A stretch of DNA of 64,000 nucleotides from Ralstonia pickettii (GTDB taxonomy: Bacteria > Pseudomonadota > Gammaproteobacteria > Burkholderiales > Burkholderiaceae). The DNA lies in the NCBI RefSeq assembly GCF_016466415.2, contig NZ_CP066771.1, positions 2,790,001 through 2,854,000 of the forward strand. Direction: 5' to 3'. Position numbers and translations under genes: made by a program. The notes below the pieces were generated by a model. It made no database searches. It had not been told where the DNA came from and saw only the letters and a program-made list of their open reading frames with translations. The first letter of the stretch is position 1. Each line of letters begins with the position of its first letter. Below, in pieces: positions 18,235 to 26,164 of this stretch.

Positions 18235-19449
18235 ATGTTGCGCCGCTTTTGGCTGTTTTTTGCGCAAGCCGTCACGGTCGTCCTGGCCGTCTGGTTTGTG
18301 ATCGCCACGCTCAAGCCTGATTGGCTGCAGCGCGGCAGGGTCGCAGTGCAATCCGGCTCGCCCATCGTCGCGCTGAAGGAAGTCGCGCCGATCGGCCACG
18401 GCGGCACCTCCAGCAACTCCTACGCAGAAGCGGCCAAGGTCGCGATGCCGGCGGTGGTCAACATCTTCAGCAGCAAAAACGCGCCGAAGCGTGGCACCAA
18501 CCCTCAAGCCAGCGCCGATCCGTGGTTTCGCTTCTTCTTCGGCGACCGCGCCCCCGAGCAGCGCCAGGAACCCACGGCCAGCCTCGGCTCAGGCGTGATC
18601 GTCAGTTCAGAAGGCTACATTCTAACGAACCACCACGTGGTGGACGGCGCTGACGAAATCGAGGTCGCCCTGACCGACGGCCGCAAGGCCAACGCCAAGG
18701 TGGTCGGCTCCGATCCCGAGACCGACCTAGCCGTCCTCAAGATCAATCTGCCGAATCTGCCTGCCATTACGCTGGGCCGGCTGGAGAACGTGCGCGTGGG
18801 CGACGTGGTGCTGGCGATTGGCAACCCGTTCGGCGTGGGCCAGACGGTGACGATGGGTATTGTCTCCGCGCTGGGCCGCAGCCATTTGGGCATCAACACC
18901 TTCGAGAACTTCATCCAGACCGACGCCGCGATCAACCCGGGCAATTCGGGTGGCGCCCTCGTTGATGCCGACGGCAACCTCCTCGGGATCAACACCGCGA
19001 TCTACTCGCGCTCGGGCGGCTCGCTGGGCATCGGCTTCGCGATTCCGGTATCGCTGGCTAAGCAGGTGATGGAGTCGATTATCTCGACCGGTAGCGTGGT
19101 CCGCGGCTGGATCGGTGTTGAACCGCAAGATGTGACGCCGGAAATTGCCGAGTCGTTTGGCCTGTCGCGCAAAGATGGCGCGCTGATTGCCGCCGTGGTC
19201 CAAGGTGGGCCGGCGGACAGGGCGGGCCTGCGCCCGGGGGACATTCTCACGAGCGTGAATAGTCAGCCGATCCTGGATACGACGGCGCTGCTGAACAGCA
19301 TCGCGCAGCTGAAACCCGGTGCGGAAGCCAAGGTGACAGTGTCGCGCAAGGGCAAGGCGGTAGAACTGACCATCGTTGTCGGCAAACGTCCGCCGCCAAC
19401 GCGCCGCAACGTACCGATGCCCTCGCAGGACGACGAAGAACAGCAGTAA
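18235..19449 (+). CDS. Membrane-anchored HtrA/DegS-type serine protease
   Basis: 404 aa. An N-terminal signal-anchor (about 7-26) is followed by a trypsin-like domain with the triad His134 (NHHVVDG), Asp164 (ETDLAVLKI) and Ser238 (NPGNSGGAL). A single PDZ domain (about 285-385) has the carboxylate loop region VRGWIGVEPQ and GGPADRAGLRPGDI. One PDZ and a retained anchor resemble DegS more than DegP. It is expected to act in the periplasm in envelope stress sensing or protein quality control. No Shine-Dalgarno sequence is visible before the ATG, and only 19 bases separate it from the divergent Nif3-like gene. A strong terminator follows. Confidence 0.93.
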   Translation: MLRRFWLFFAQAVTVVLAVWFVIATLKPDWLQRGRVAVQSGSPIVALKEVAPIGHGGTSSNSYAEAAKVAMPAVVNIFSSKNAPKRGTNPQASADPWFRFFFGDRAPEQRQEPTASLGSGVIVSSEGYILTNHHVVDGADEIEVALTDGRKANAKVVGSDPETDLAVLKINLPNLPAITLGRLENVRVGDVVLAIGNPFGVGQTVTMGIVSALGRSHLGINTFENFIQTDAAINPGNSGGALVDADGNLLGINTAIYSRSGGSLGIGFAIPVSLAKQVMESIISTGSVVRGWIGVEPQDVTPEIAESFGLSRKDGALIAAVVQGGPADRAGLRPGDILTSVNSQPILDTTALLNSIAQLKPGAEAKVTVSRKGKAVELTIVVGKRPPPTRRNVPMPSQDDEEQQ

Positions 19450-19464
19450 GCAGCAGGCTTCGGA

Positions 19465-19502
19465 ATAAAAAACGGCGGCCAAATGTGCCGCCGTTTTTTT
19501 TC
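19465..19502 (+). terminator. Rho-independent terminator of htrA-like gene
   Basis: CGGCGGC/GCCGCCG stem flanked by A6 and T8. Confidence 0.95.
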
Positions 19503-19821
19503 GCGCACGCTTGAGCGTCAAGCCGGCATATTGATGAGGTGAGAAGCCACCTCGATGCCGCCCTCCGCCCGACCGGCGATTTGGCGTACCAACAACTGCG
19601 CTGTGTGGATAGGAGCGCCTTGTCCTGCGTGGCCAGACAGGCGGCGCGTCTGGGCGTATGCCGAAACACGGCAGTGAGCGTGACGCCCCGCCCCCGCTTC
19701 GCCCGCGTCAGCACCATCAGCGGAGACATCTTGCACATAGGCGACAGTCACGTCGGCATCAGCCAAGCCAACCCCGGATACCGCCTCAGTCATATAGAAG
19801 CACGCGAATCGTTCGCACAAA
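19503..19821. other. Gap without a convincing gene
   Basis: About 320 bases between two terminators. A 100-codon frame on the minus strand (19518-19820) and an overlapping plus-strand frame exist, but neither has a ribosome site. Third-position GC of the minus frame is about two thirds, well below the neighbouring genes. It may be a decayed gene or junction sequence. Confidence 0.4.
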
Positions 19822-19854
19822 GAAAAACGCCGACCCCTTTCGGGATCGGCGTTT
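19822..19854 (-). terminator. Rho-independent terminator of the porin gene
   Basis: On the minus strand AACGCCGA pairs with TCGGCGTT and is followed by TTTC; it lies 39 bases past the porin stop. Confidence 0.85.
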
Positions 19855-19892
19855 AACCGTTTAATTCGATGCGCCCTTACGAGCGCGTCAAA

Positions 19893-21017
19893 TTAGAACT
19901 TGTGGCGGATACCAACGGTAGCGCCGAACTGGTTGGCGTTGCCAACTGCCGGGCTCGAGTACACGTTTTGGTTGCCGAAGTTGGTGCTACCCAGCGTCGT
20001 GCCAGCGTACGAATCGGTCGTCTTCAGGTTGAGCACGCCCAGGCCCGAACCGCTGCTGTTCTTAGCATAGGCCAGGTTGAAGTACGCGTCGGTGCGCTTC
20101 GACAGAGCGTAGTCGGTGCCGACCACGAACAACCACGGGTTACCCGCGTTGCTGTTCTTGAACTGTTGGTAGTAAGCCGTACCCGTCAGCGTCAGAGCCG
20201 GCGTAGCTTGGTAGCCAGCGCCCAGCCAGTACAGGTTCGAGCGCAGGTTGCCGTTGCCAGCAACGGTTGCGAAGTTGGCATGGTACCAACGGTAGCCAGC
20301 GTACAGCTTGGCCGGACCAAAGGCGTACGTGCCAGCGATCGTGGCGCGTTGTTCCTTGTTGTCTGCCGTAGCAATGGTCGTCTGGTTGGATTGGTCGTAC
20401 ACAGCACCAACCGAGAACGGGCCACCAGCGTAGTTGGCACCCAGGCTCCACTCACGGCCCAGCTTAGGCAGACCAGGTTGCTCGTTGCCATCGCGGTTGA
20501 ACGAGTACAGAGCCGAGACGCTCAGGCCACCGAACGTGCCGATGTACTTGACGGCGTTGTCAGCGCGGCCAGAGAAGAACGCGTCTTGGTTAGCCAGACC
20601 GTAGCGCGAAGCGATCGCCATCGGGTCATAGATCAGCGAGAAGTCGTACAGCAGGTTCTGCTGACGACCCAGGGTCAGTTGACCCCACTGGCCTTGCAGA
20701 CCAACGTAAGCGTTACGACCGAACAGGCGGCCACCTTGGGCCGACTTGCCGTCGTCGATGGTGAAGCCGCTTTCCAGGTTGAAGATACCCTTCAGACCAC
20801 CGCCCAGGTCTTCAACACCACGAAGGCCCCAACGCGAGCCCGACAGGCCGCCCGAATCCAGGCCAACGCGCGAGCTACCGCCGCCGTTGCCGTTCGGCAC
20901 CTTGTTTGCGTAGGTCAGACCAGCGTCGACCACGCCGTACAGGGTCACGGAGGATTGTGCATAGGCGCCACCGGCGGCCAGAGCTGCGACAGCAGCTGCA
21001 AACAGTTTCATCTTCAT
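19893..21017 (-). CDS. General porin (Porin_4/OmpC-like family)
   Basis: 374 aa. The signal peptide ends GGAYA, and the mature protein starts QSSVTLYGVVDAGLTYANKV, the standard opening of betaproteobacterial trimeric porins. SRWGLRGVEDLGGGLKGIFNLESGF and ATVGIRHKF with C-terminal Phe are further family marks. It forms a 16-stranded outer-membrane diffusion channel. GGAAAG precedes the ATG; an internal ATG two codons later is also possible. Codon use has more A/T third positions and preferred codons than its neighbours, as expected for a highly expressed protein. It is monocistronic with its own terminator. Confidence 0.95.
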   Translation of the reverse strand: MKMKLFAAAVAALAAGGAYAQSSVTLYGVVDAGLTYANKVPNGNGGGSSRVGLDSGGLSGSRWGLRGVEDLGGGLKGIFNLESGFTIDDGKSAQGGRLFGRNAYVGLQGQWGQLTLGRQQNLLYDFSLIYDPMAIASRYGLANQDAFFSGRADNAVKYIGTFGGLSVSALYSFNRDGNEQPGLPKLGREWSLGANYAGGPFSVGAVYDQSNQTTIATADNKEQRATIAGTYAFGPAKLYAGYRWYHANFATVAGNGNLRSNLYWLGAGYQATPALTLTGTAYYQQFKNSNAGNPWLFVVGTDYALSKRTDAYFNLAYAKNSSGSGLGVLNLKTTDSYAGTTLGSTNFGNQNVYSSPAVGNANQFGATVGIRHKF

Positions 21018-21350
21018 ATCGACACTTTCCTTGTCAACTGATTGGGAAATCTTGACTGTCCTTATGGACGACGCAGATACCTCACGTCTGACCGCATTAT
21101 GTGCCAGCGTTGACTGATTCCGGAAACCCTTTCTGGCTCTGGGCCGCGATTTGCGGCCAAGTTGTTGCTCATGGGCAACACGCGCCCAGCCCCATTGAGA
21201 GGGGGACGCGACCCGCTTGTTGCGCGGTGGCACAGGGGTTGGCGGGCGATTGTCACCCTCTTCCTGCGCAACAAATTTGGCAGTCGGTGACAGTTCTGAA
21301 TTGTCGCCTTCGCACCACGTTACGGCAATCAGTGCTTCTTTATCCTCTTT
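21018..21350. other. Upstream region of the porin gene
   Basis: 333 bases with no protein gene. It holds the porin leader, a weak CATAAT -10 candidate (minus strand, about 21093) and a TGTCACC/GGTGACA inverted repeat with a 28-base spacer (21251-21292). Base composition is locally lower in GC than the flanking genes. Confidence 0.4.
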
Positions 21351-22493
21351 TTATCGGCCGAGTGCGGCGTGCCATCGCTTTAGGAAATCGGCACGGCGGA
21401 GCTGATCTTGATGGGCGAGTAAACCCGGGCCAACGGGAATGGGCCGATGCGTGTTTCCCAGTTCGGCGAGCAGGCGCTTGGCGGTGAGCCCGGTCTCAAC
21501 GTCCTGGCGCAGCGAAAACAAGAACGCACGGTCCGCCATCACGCTCTGGCCATCGCGGGAGAGCATGAAGTCGAGCCAGAGGCGCGCGGCGTTCGGGCGG
21601 GCAGCGCGCCGCGCAATAAAGGCGACGCGCGTCGCGACCAGCGTGTAGTCGGTCGGCATCTTGATGGCGAGCGCCGGATTGCGATCGGCGTAACGCGCGG
21701 CATAGGATCCGATCACGTCGTACGCGAGCAGGCTTTCGCCGGAGGCGACGCGCTCCAGCATCGCGGCCGTGGTGATGTACAGGTTGACGTTGACGCCACC
21801 CAATGCCTTGGCAACATCCCAGAACACCGGCGTTGTGCGCGCATCTTCGGCGGCGAACAGGAAGGCGGAGCCGGAGTGTTCGATGTCGTAGGAGGCGACC
21901 CGACCGCGCAGCAAGTCACGATGGCTATTCAGAATGCGAGCGAAGTCGGCGTGGGTGGATGGAATCAACTCCGGCGGCAGCTGCCGCGTGTTGTAGACAA
22001 AGACGACCGGCTCGTAGCTCGTGCCGTACGCCTCGTTCTTCCAGATCGCCCATGATGGCAGGTAAGGCCGCTCGGGCGATGCGTAAGGAAGTGCGTGGCC
22101 GTCGTTCACGAGCTTGAACTGTTCGGGCATGGCCGAGCTCCAGACCACATCGGCGCCCGGCGACTTGGCGGCGAATTCTGCGAGGAAGCGGCGGTAGATA
22201 TCGTCACTGTTCTGCTCGCGGTAGTCGACGGTGATGCCGGGGTAGCGCGTTTCGAAGGCGCGGATCAGCGGGTAGGCGGCAGAGAAATCCGTCGTGGAAT
22301 ACACAGTGACGCGGCCTTCGCGACGCGCGGCGTCGATCATCGCACCGTAATCGCGCGGGTAGTACGACGGCAGCTCCGGGGCTTGGCGGGCCAGCCATTG
22401 CCCGTGCGCCCCGCGCGCGACGGCGCCGCTTGCAGCCAGCAATGCGGCGGTCTGACAAAGCCAGCGGCGACGGGAATTGGGGATGGACGACAT
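21351..22493 (-). CDS. Periplasmic solute-binding protein, divergent from the TctDE-type regulators
   Basis: 380 aa, family 1 extracellular binding protein (AfuA/FbpA-like), and a clear paralogue of the binding protein at 24964-26070 over its whole length (shared VTVYSTTD, PLIRAFETRYPGI, SYEPVVFVYN, TTAAMLERVASGE). The N-terminus SRRRWLCQTAALLAASGA resembles a twin-arginine signal. It has no permease partner on its own strand and is transcribed away from the two-component genes. It may deliver ligand to the importer at 26 kb or serve as a ligand sensor for the kinase, as PgtC does for PgtB. Ligand unknown. Confidence 0.88.
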   Translation of the reverse strand: MSSIPNSRRRWLCQTAALLAASGAVARGAHGQWLARQAPELPSYYPRDYGAMIDAARREGRVTVYSTTDFSAAYPLIRAFETRYPGITVDYREQNSDDIYRRFLAEFAAKSPGADVVWSSAMPEQFKLVNDGHALPYASPERPYLPSWAIWKNEAYGTSYEPVVFVYNTRQLPPELIPSTHADFARILNSHRDLLRGRVASYDIEHSGSAFLFAAEDARTTPVFWDVAKALGGVNVNLYITTAAMLERVASGESLLAYDVIGSYAARYADRNPALAIKMPTDYTLVATRVAFIARRAARPNAARLWLDFMLSRDGQSVMADRAFLFSLRQDVETGLTAKRLLAELGNTHRPIPVGPGLLAHQDQLRRADFLKRWHAALGR

Positions 22494-22613
22494 GCCGGTT
22501 GGAGCGCATCTGTGCGACGCGTCAGGTGGACGGAGTGATCGGCGATGTGGCCGAGATCAAGGCGCCACGCATTATCATGAAAAAGTAGCCAGAACGATAT
22601 TGAGAGACACCCG

Positions 22614-23315
22614 ATGCGGATTTTGCTGGTGGAGGATGAGGAAGAATTGGCCGCATGGCTGGCGCGCGCGCTGGCGCAAAGCGGCTTCGTGATCGAGCGC
22701 GCCGCTGATGGCGTCATCGCCGAAGCCTTCCTGGGCTCCGGAGAATTTGACGCAGTGGTGCTGGACCTGCGCTTGCCGCGCAAGGATGGCTTTGCCGTGC
22801 TGGCCGACATGCGCGCGCGCGACGATCGCACGCCGGTATTGATCCTCACCGCGCAGGGCGCACTGGATGAACGCGTGCGCGGGCTCAATGCCGGCGCGGA
22901 CGATTTCCTCACCAAGCCGTTCGCGTTGTCCGAGCTGGAAGCGCGCTTGATGGCGCTCATCCGCCGCAGCCGCGGCCGGGCGTTTCCGCGTCTGCGTTGC
23001 GGGCCCCTGGAGTTCGACACCGGACGCAAGGCATTCCTGCTGTCGGGCGAGCCGCTGGCGCTCACGCCGCGTGAGCACGCCGCGCTGTCCGCACTGCTGC
23101 ACAAGACCGGCCAGCCGATCAGCAAGGTGCATTTGTTCGACAAGGTCTTCAACCTGGACAGCGATTCGAGCCCCGACGCGGTGGAGGTGGTCGTGCACCG
23201 CCTGCGCAAGAAGCTGGCGGGCACGGGCGTGCAGATCGTCACAGTACGGGGGCTGGGTTACCTGCTCGAAGCCGGCGATGGTGAAGCGCCCGCCGCCGGC
23301 AACAGCAGCGCATGA
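22614..23315 (+). CDS. OmpR-family response regulator, TctD-like
   Basis: 233 aa. The receiver domain (1-115) has the acidic pair Glu7/Asp8, the phospho-acceptor Asp51 in VVLDLRLP and Lys in TKPF (about 101). The C-terminal winged-helix domain (about 125-220) contains LTPREHAALSALL and VVVHRLRKKL. It is closest in style to TctD/QseB-type regulators. The gene overlaps the kinase by ATGA. The likely targets are its own flanks: the binding protein on the minus strand and the importer genes downstream. Confidence 0.93.
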   Translation: MRILLVEDEEELAAWLARALAQSGFVIERAADGVIAEAFLGSGEFDAVVLDLRLPRKDGFAVLADMRARDDRTPVLILTAQGALDERVRGLNAGADDFLTKPFALSELEARLMALIRRSRGRAFPRLRCGPLEFDTGRKAFLLSGEPLALTPREHAALSALLHKTGQPISKVHLFDKVFNLDSDSSPDAVEVVVHRLRKKLAGTGVQIVTVRGLGYLLEAGDGEAPAAGNSSA

Positions 23316-24841
23316 TGCAGCGGCCCGCCTGGCTTCGGCTGCCGCGCAGCCTGAAACTCACGCTGCTCTGGTTGCTGCTGCCGGGACTGGTAGGTGTGCT
23401 GGCCATCGACATCGTCTCGGCGTACCAGGCGCTGCGTGGCGCGACTGATCGCGCGTACGATCGCGCGCTGCTCGGCTCGGTGCGCGCCATCGAGAACGGC
23501 GTGACGATCGAGCGCGGGCAGGTTCAGGTCAACGTGCCGTACGTGGCGTTGTCCATGTTCGAATCCACCGCGCAGAGCAATGTCTATTACCGCGTCGCTT
23601 TCGAGCCCTTGCCGGGCAAGGCGCCCGAAGCCGCGCTGACCGGCTACGACGATCTGCCGTTGCCCGTGACGCGGCTGGAGAACGACACCCCGCTCTTCTA
23701 CGACGCGACGTACCACGACGAGCCCGTACGCGTGGCCGCCGTGGCCAAGCCGCTCTATCAACCGGGGCTGCCGGCGCGCATCGTCATTCAGGTGGCAGAA
23801 ACCATCGAGACGCGGCGCGCGCTGCAGCAGGCGGTGTGGCGCGGCACGCTGCTGCGCGATGCAGCGCTGGTGGCGGTCAGCGCCGCGCTGCTGTGGCTCG
23901 GCGTAACCGTCGCGCTGCGGCCGCTCAATCGCCTGGCACGCAGCATCGGCGTACGTGCATCGGACGACCTCCGCCCGCTCGATGCCACGGACGTGCCCGC
24001 CGAAGTCCGCCCGCTGGTCGATGCGATCAACCACCACATTCATCGCTATGCCGAACTTGCGGAGGCGCAAAGCCAGTTTCTGGCCGATGCGTCGCACCAG
24101 TTGCGCACGCCGCTGGCCGTGCTGCTCACGCAAGCGGAATACGCACTGCGCGAAACCGACCCGGTGCGCGTGCGCGAAAGTCTGTCCGCCATCATCGCGC
24201 GCCTGCAGTCGACGAACCGGCTGACCACACAGCTGCTCGCCCTCGCCCGCGCCCGGCATGCGGGGCAGGATGCGCCAGCCGAAACCTTCGACCTGGGTGA
24301 TTTGGCACGCGACGTGGTGGTCGATGCGCTGCCATTGGCGCGTGAAAAACAGCAGGACCTCGGGTGGGATGACGGCGGCCTCGTCATGGCGCTGCCCGTC
24401 ATCGGCTATCCGGCCTTCCTGCGCGAGGCGCTCTCCAACCTCGTGCACAACGCCATCCGCTACACGCCGGCCGGCGGCCGCATCACCGTGCGGGCAGCGG
24501 CTGACGGCGATACCGCACTGGTCTGCGTGGACGACACCGGGCCTGGCATGAGCGCCGAAGAGCGCGCGCATGCGTTCCAGCGTTTTCGCCGCGCACACGA
24601 GGGCGGAAGTCGCCAGGGTAAACCCAAGGACGCGCCTAAAGATGCCCGTTATGCCGCCGAGGGCTCCGGCCTAGGACTGGCCATCGCGCGTGCCTATGCA
24701 GCGCGTAGCGGCGGGCACATCGAATTGGCCGATGGGGAGCCGAACGCGCACGGCGGCGTCGGCTTGTCGGCGCGCATCCGCGTACCGCTCGCGGGGGCAA
24801 CTGCGTCCATCGAGCATGCTGCGATGCAGCAGCCGCAATGA
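23312..24841 (+). CDS. Sensor histidine kinase, TctE-like
   Basis: 509 aa. Two membrane helices (about 11-33 and 183-205) bracket a periplasmic domain of the 2CSK_N/TctE type. A short HAMP follows, then HisKA with His262 in DASHQLRTPLAV, and an ATPase domain with N-box (NLVHNAIRYTP), DDTGPGMS and GSGLGLAIA. It phosphorylates the adjacent regulator, with which it overlaps by four bases. TctE-type kinases respond to small organic anions, often with help from a periplasmic binding protein. A low-complexity insert (GGSRQGKPKDAPKDARYA) lies before the last glycine box. Confidence 0.93.
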   Translation: MMQRPAWLRLPRSLKLTLLWLLLPGLVGVLAIDIVSAYQALRGATDRAYDRALLGSVRAIENGVTIERGQVQVNVPYVALSMFESTAQSNVYYRVAFEPLPGKAPEAALTGYDDLPLPVTRLENDTPLFYDATYHDEPVRVAAVAKPLYQPGLPARIVIQVAETIETRRALQQAVWRGTLLRDAALVAVSAALLWLGVTVALRPLNRLARSIGVRASDDLRPLDATDVPAEVRPLVDAINHHIHRYAELAEAQSQFLADASHQLRTPLAVLLTQAEYALRETDPVRVRESLSAIIARLQSTNRLTTQLLALARARHAGQDAPAETFDLGDLARDVVVDALPLAREKQQDLGWDDGGLVMALPVIGYPAFLREALSNLVHNAIRYTPAGGRITVRAAADGDTALVCVDDTGPGMSAEERAHAFQRFRRAHEGGSRQGKPKDAPKDARYAAEGSGLGLAIARAYAARSGGHIELADGEPNAHGGVGLSARIRVPLAGATASIEHAAMQQPQ

Positions 24842-24866
24842 AAGCGTCACGAAAGCGCGCGATTTC

Positions 24867-24872
24867 TATAAT
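24867..24872 (+). promoter_or_regulatory. -10 element of the ABC importer operon
   Basis: Perfect TATAAT 92 bases before the binding-protein start with no recognisable -35, consistent with an activator-dependent promoter controlled by the adjacent response regulator (inference). Confidence 0.5.
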
Positions 24873-24963
24873 CCGCCGCACCTGGGGCCATCCGTCCGAG
24901 CTACACGCACCACGCCATAAGTAGCCGGCCCCACACCATCACAAGCAAACAGGAGACAAACCC

Positions 24964-26070
24964 ATGCTTCGTGGCCGCTTTACGCCCGCGCACGCCGCTC
25001 TCGCTTCAATTGCCGCTGCCGCACTGACCCTCAGCACCACCGCCCTCGCACAAGTACCGGCTGGTTATCCCGCCAGCTACGCCGACACCATCGCCGCCGC
25101 CAAGAAGGAAGGCAAGGTGGTGGTCTATGCGACGACCGACACCAAGGCTGCCGATCCGCTGATCAAGGATTTCGAGTCGCTCTACCCGGGCGTGAAGGTG
25201 GAGTACAACGACATGAACAGCAGCGAGTTGTACAACCGCTTCATCAGTGAGCAGGCTGCCGGCGGCGCCTCCGCTGACATGATGTGGAACTCGTCGATGG
25301 ACTCGCAGCTCAAGCTGGCGCAGACCTACGCGATGAAGTACGACTCGCCGGAAGTGCCGAACGTGCCGAAGTGGGCTGTCTACAAGGGCCTGGCCTACGG
25401 CACGACGTACGAGCCCGCCGTGTTCCTGTACAACAAGCGCCTGATCAAGGATTCGGAAGCGCCGCAAACGCACGCCGATTTCGCCAAGCTGGTCGCCAGC
25501 CAACCCGAGCGCTTCAAGAACAAGGTCACGACGTACGACATCGAGAAGTCGGCCGTGGGCTTCATGATGGCTGCGCAGGACAATCTCGATTCGCCGCAGT
25601 ACTTCGACTTCGTCAAGGCAGTGGGCCCGAACCTGGTGCTGCAGTCCTCGACCGGCACGATGATGGAGCGCGTGGCCTCGGGCGAAAACCTGGTGGCGTA
25701 CAACATCCTGGGCTCGTACGCGATTGCACGCGCCAAGAAGGATCCGTCGATCGGCATCGTCTATCCGAAGGACTACACGCTGGTGGTGTCGCGCGTGGCG
25801 ATGATCGCCAAGAAGGCGAAGAACCCGAACGCGGCCAAGCTGTGGCTGGACTACATCCTGTCCAAGCGCGGCCAGGAAATCCTCGCCAACAAGTCGGATC
25901 TGCACTCGCTGCGGGACGACGTGACGGGCGAAGCCACCGCCGCCGGCCTGAAGAAGATTCTCGGCAACAGCATCAAGCCGATTCCGGTCGACGAATCGAT
26001 CCTGGCGTTCCTGGAACCCAAGAAGCGCCTGGACTTCATCAAGCAATGGCGCACCGCCGCCGGCCGTTGA
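24964..26070 (+). CDS. ABC importer solute-binding protein (AfuA/Fbp-like)
   Basis: 368 aa, with a Sec signal peptide ending TTALAQ (about residue 30). The fold is that of cluster D family 1 binding proteins: KVVVYATTD opens the first lobe, and TYEPAVFLYNKRL and SSTGTMMERVASGENLVAYN line the cleft. Iron-binding FbpA proteins carry an adjacent Tyr-Tyr pair in the C-terminal lobe; no such pair is seen here, so free Fe3+ is unlikely and an organic phosphate or carboxylate is more plausible. A strong AGGAG precedes the ATG. It is the first gene of a three-gene importer operon. Confidence 0.92.
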   Translation: MLRGRFTPAHAALASIAAAALTLSTTALAQVPAGYPASYADTIAAAKKEGKVVVYATTDTKAADPLIKDFESLYPGVKVEYNDMNSSELYNRFISEQAAGGASADMMWNSSMDSQLKLAQTYAMKYDSPEVPNVPKWAVYKGLAYGTTYEPAVFLYNKRLIKDSEAPQTHADFAKLVASQPERFKNKVTTYDIEKSAVGFMMAAQDNLDSPQYFDFVKAVGPNLVLQSSTGTMMERVASGENLVAYNILGSYAIARAKKDPSIGIVYPKDYTLVVSRVAMIAKKAKNPNAAKLWLDYILSKRGQEILANKSDLHSLRDDVTGEATAAGLKKILGNSIKPIPVDESILAFLEPKKRLDFIKQWRTAAGR

Positions 26071-26121
26071 TCTGAGACCTGATCCGCAGTTCACCGGCAC
26101 ACCTATCATCTGACCGACCTG

Positions 26122-26147
26122 CCGGCGCCATCCGTATCTGGCGCCGG
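26122..26147 (+). promoter_or_regulatory. Intercistronic hairpin between binding protein and permease
   Basis: Perfect 9-bp stem CCGGCGCCA/TGGCGCCGG with an 8-base loop, seven bases ahead of the permease ribosome site. Such hairpins often protect the upstream binding-protein mRNA and lower expression of downstream membrane genes. There is no T-run, so it is not a full terminator. Confidence 0.6.
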
Positions 26148-26164
26148 TTCCTCCTGGAGGCACC

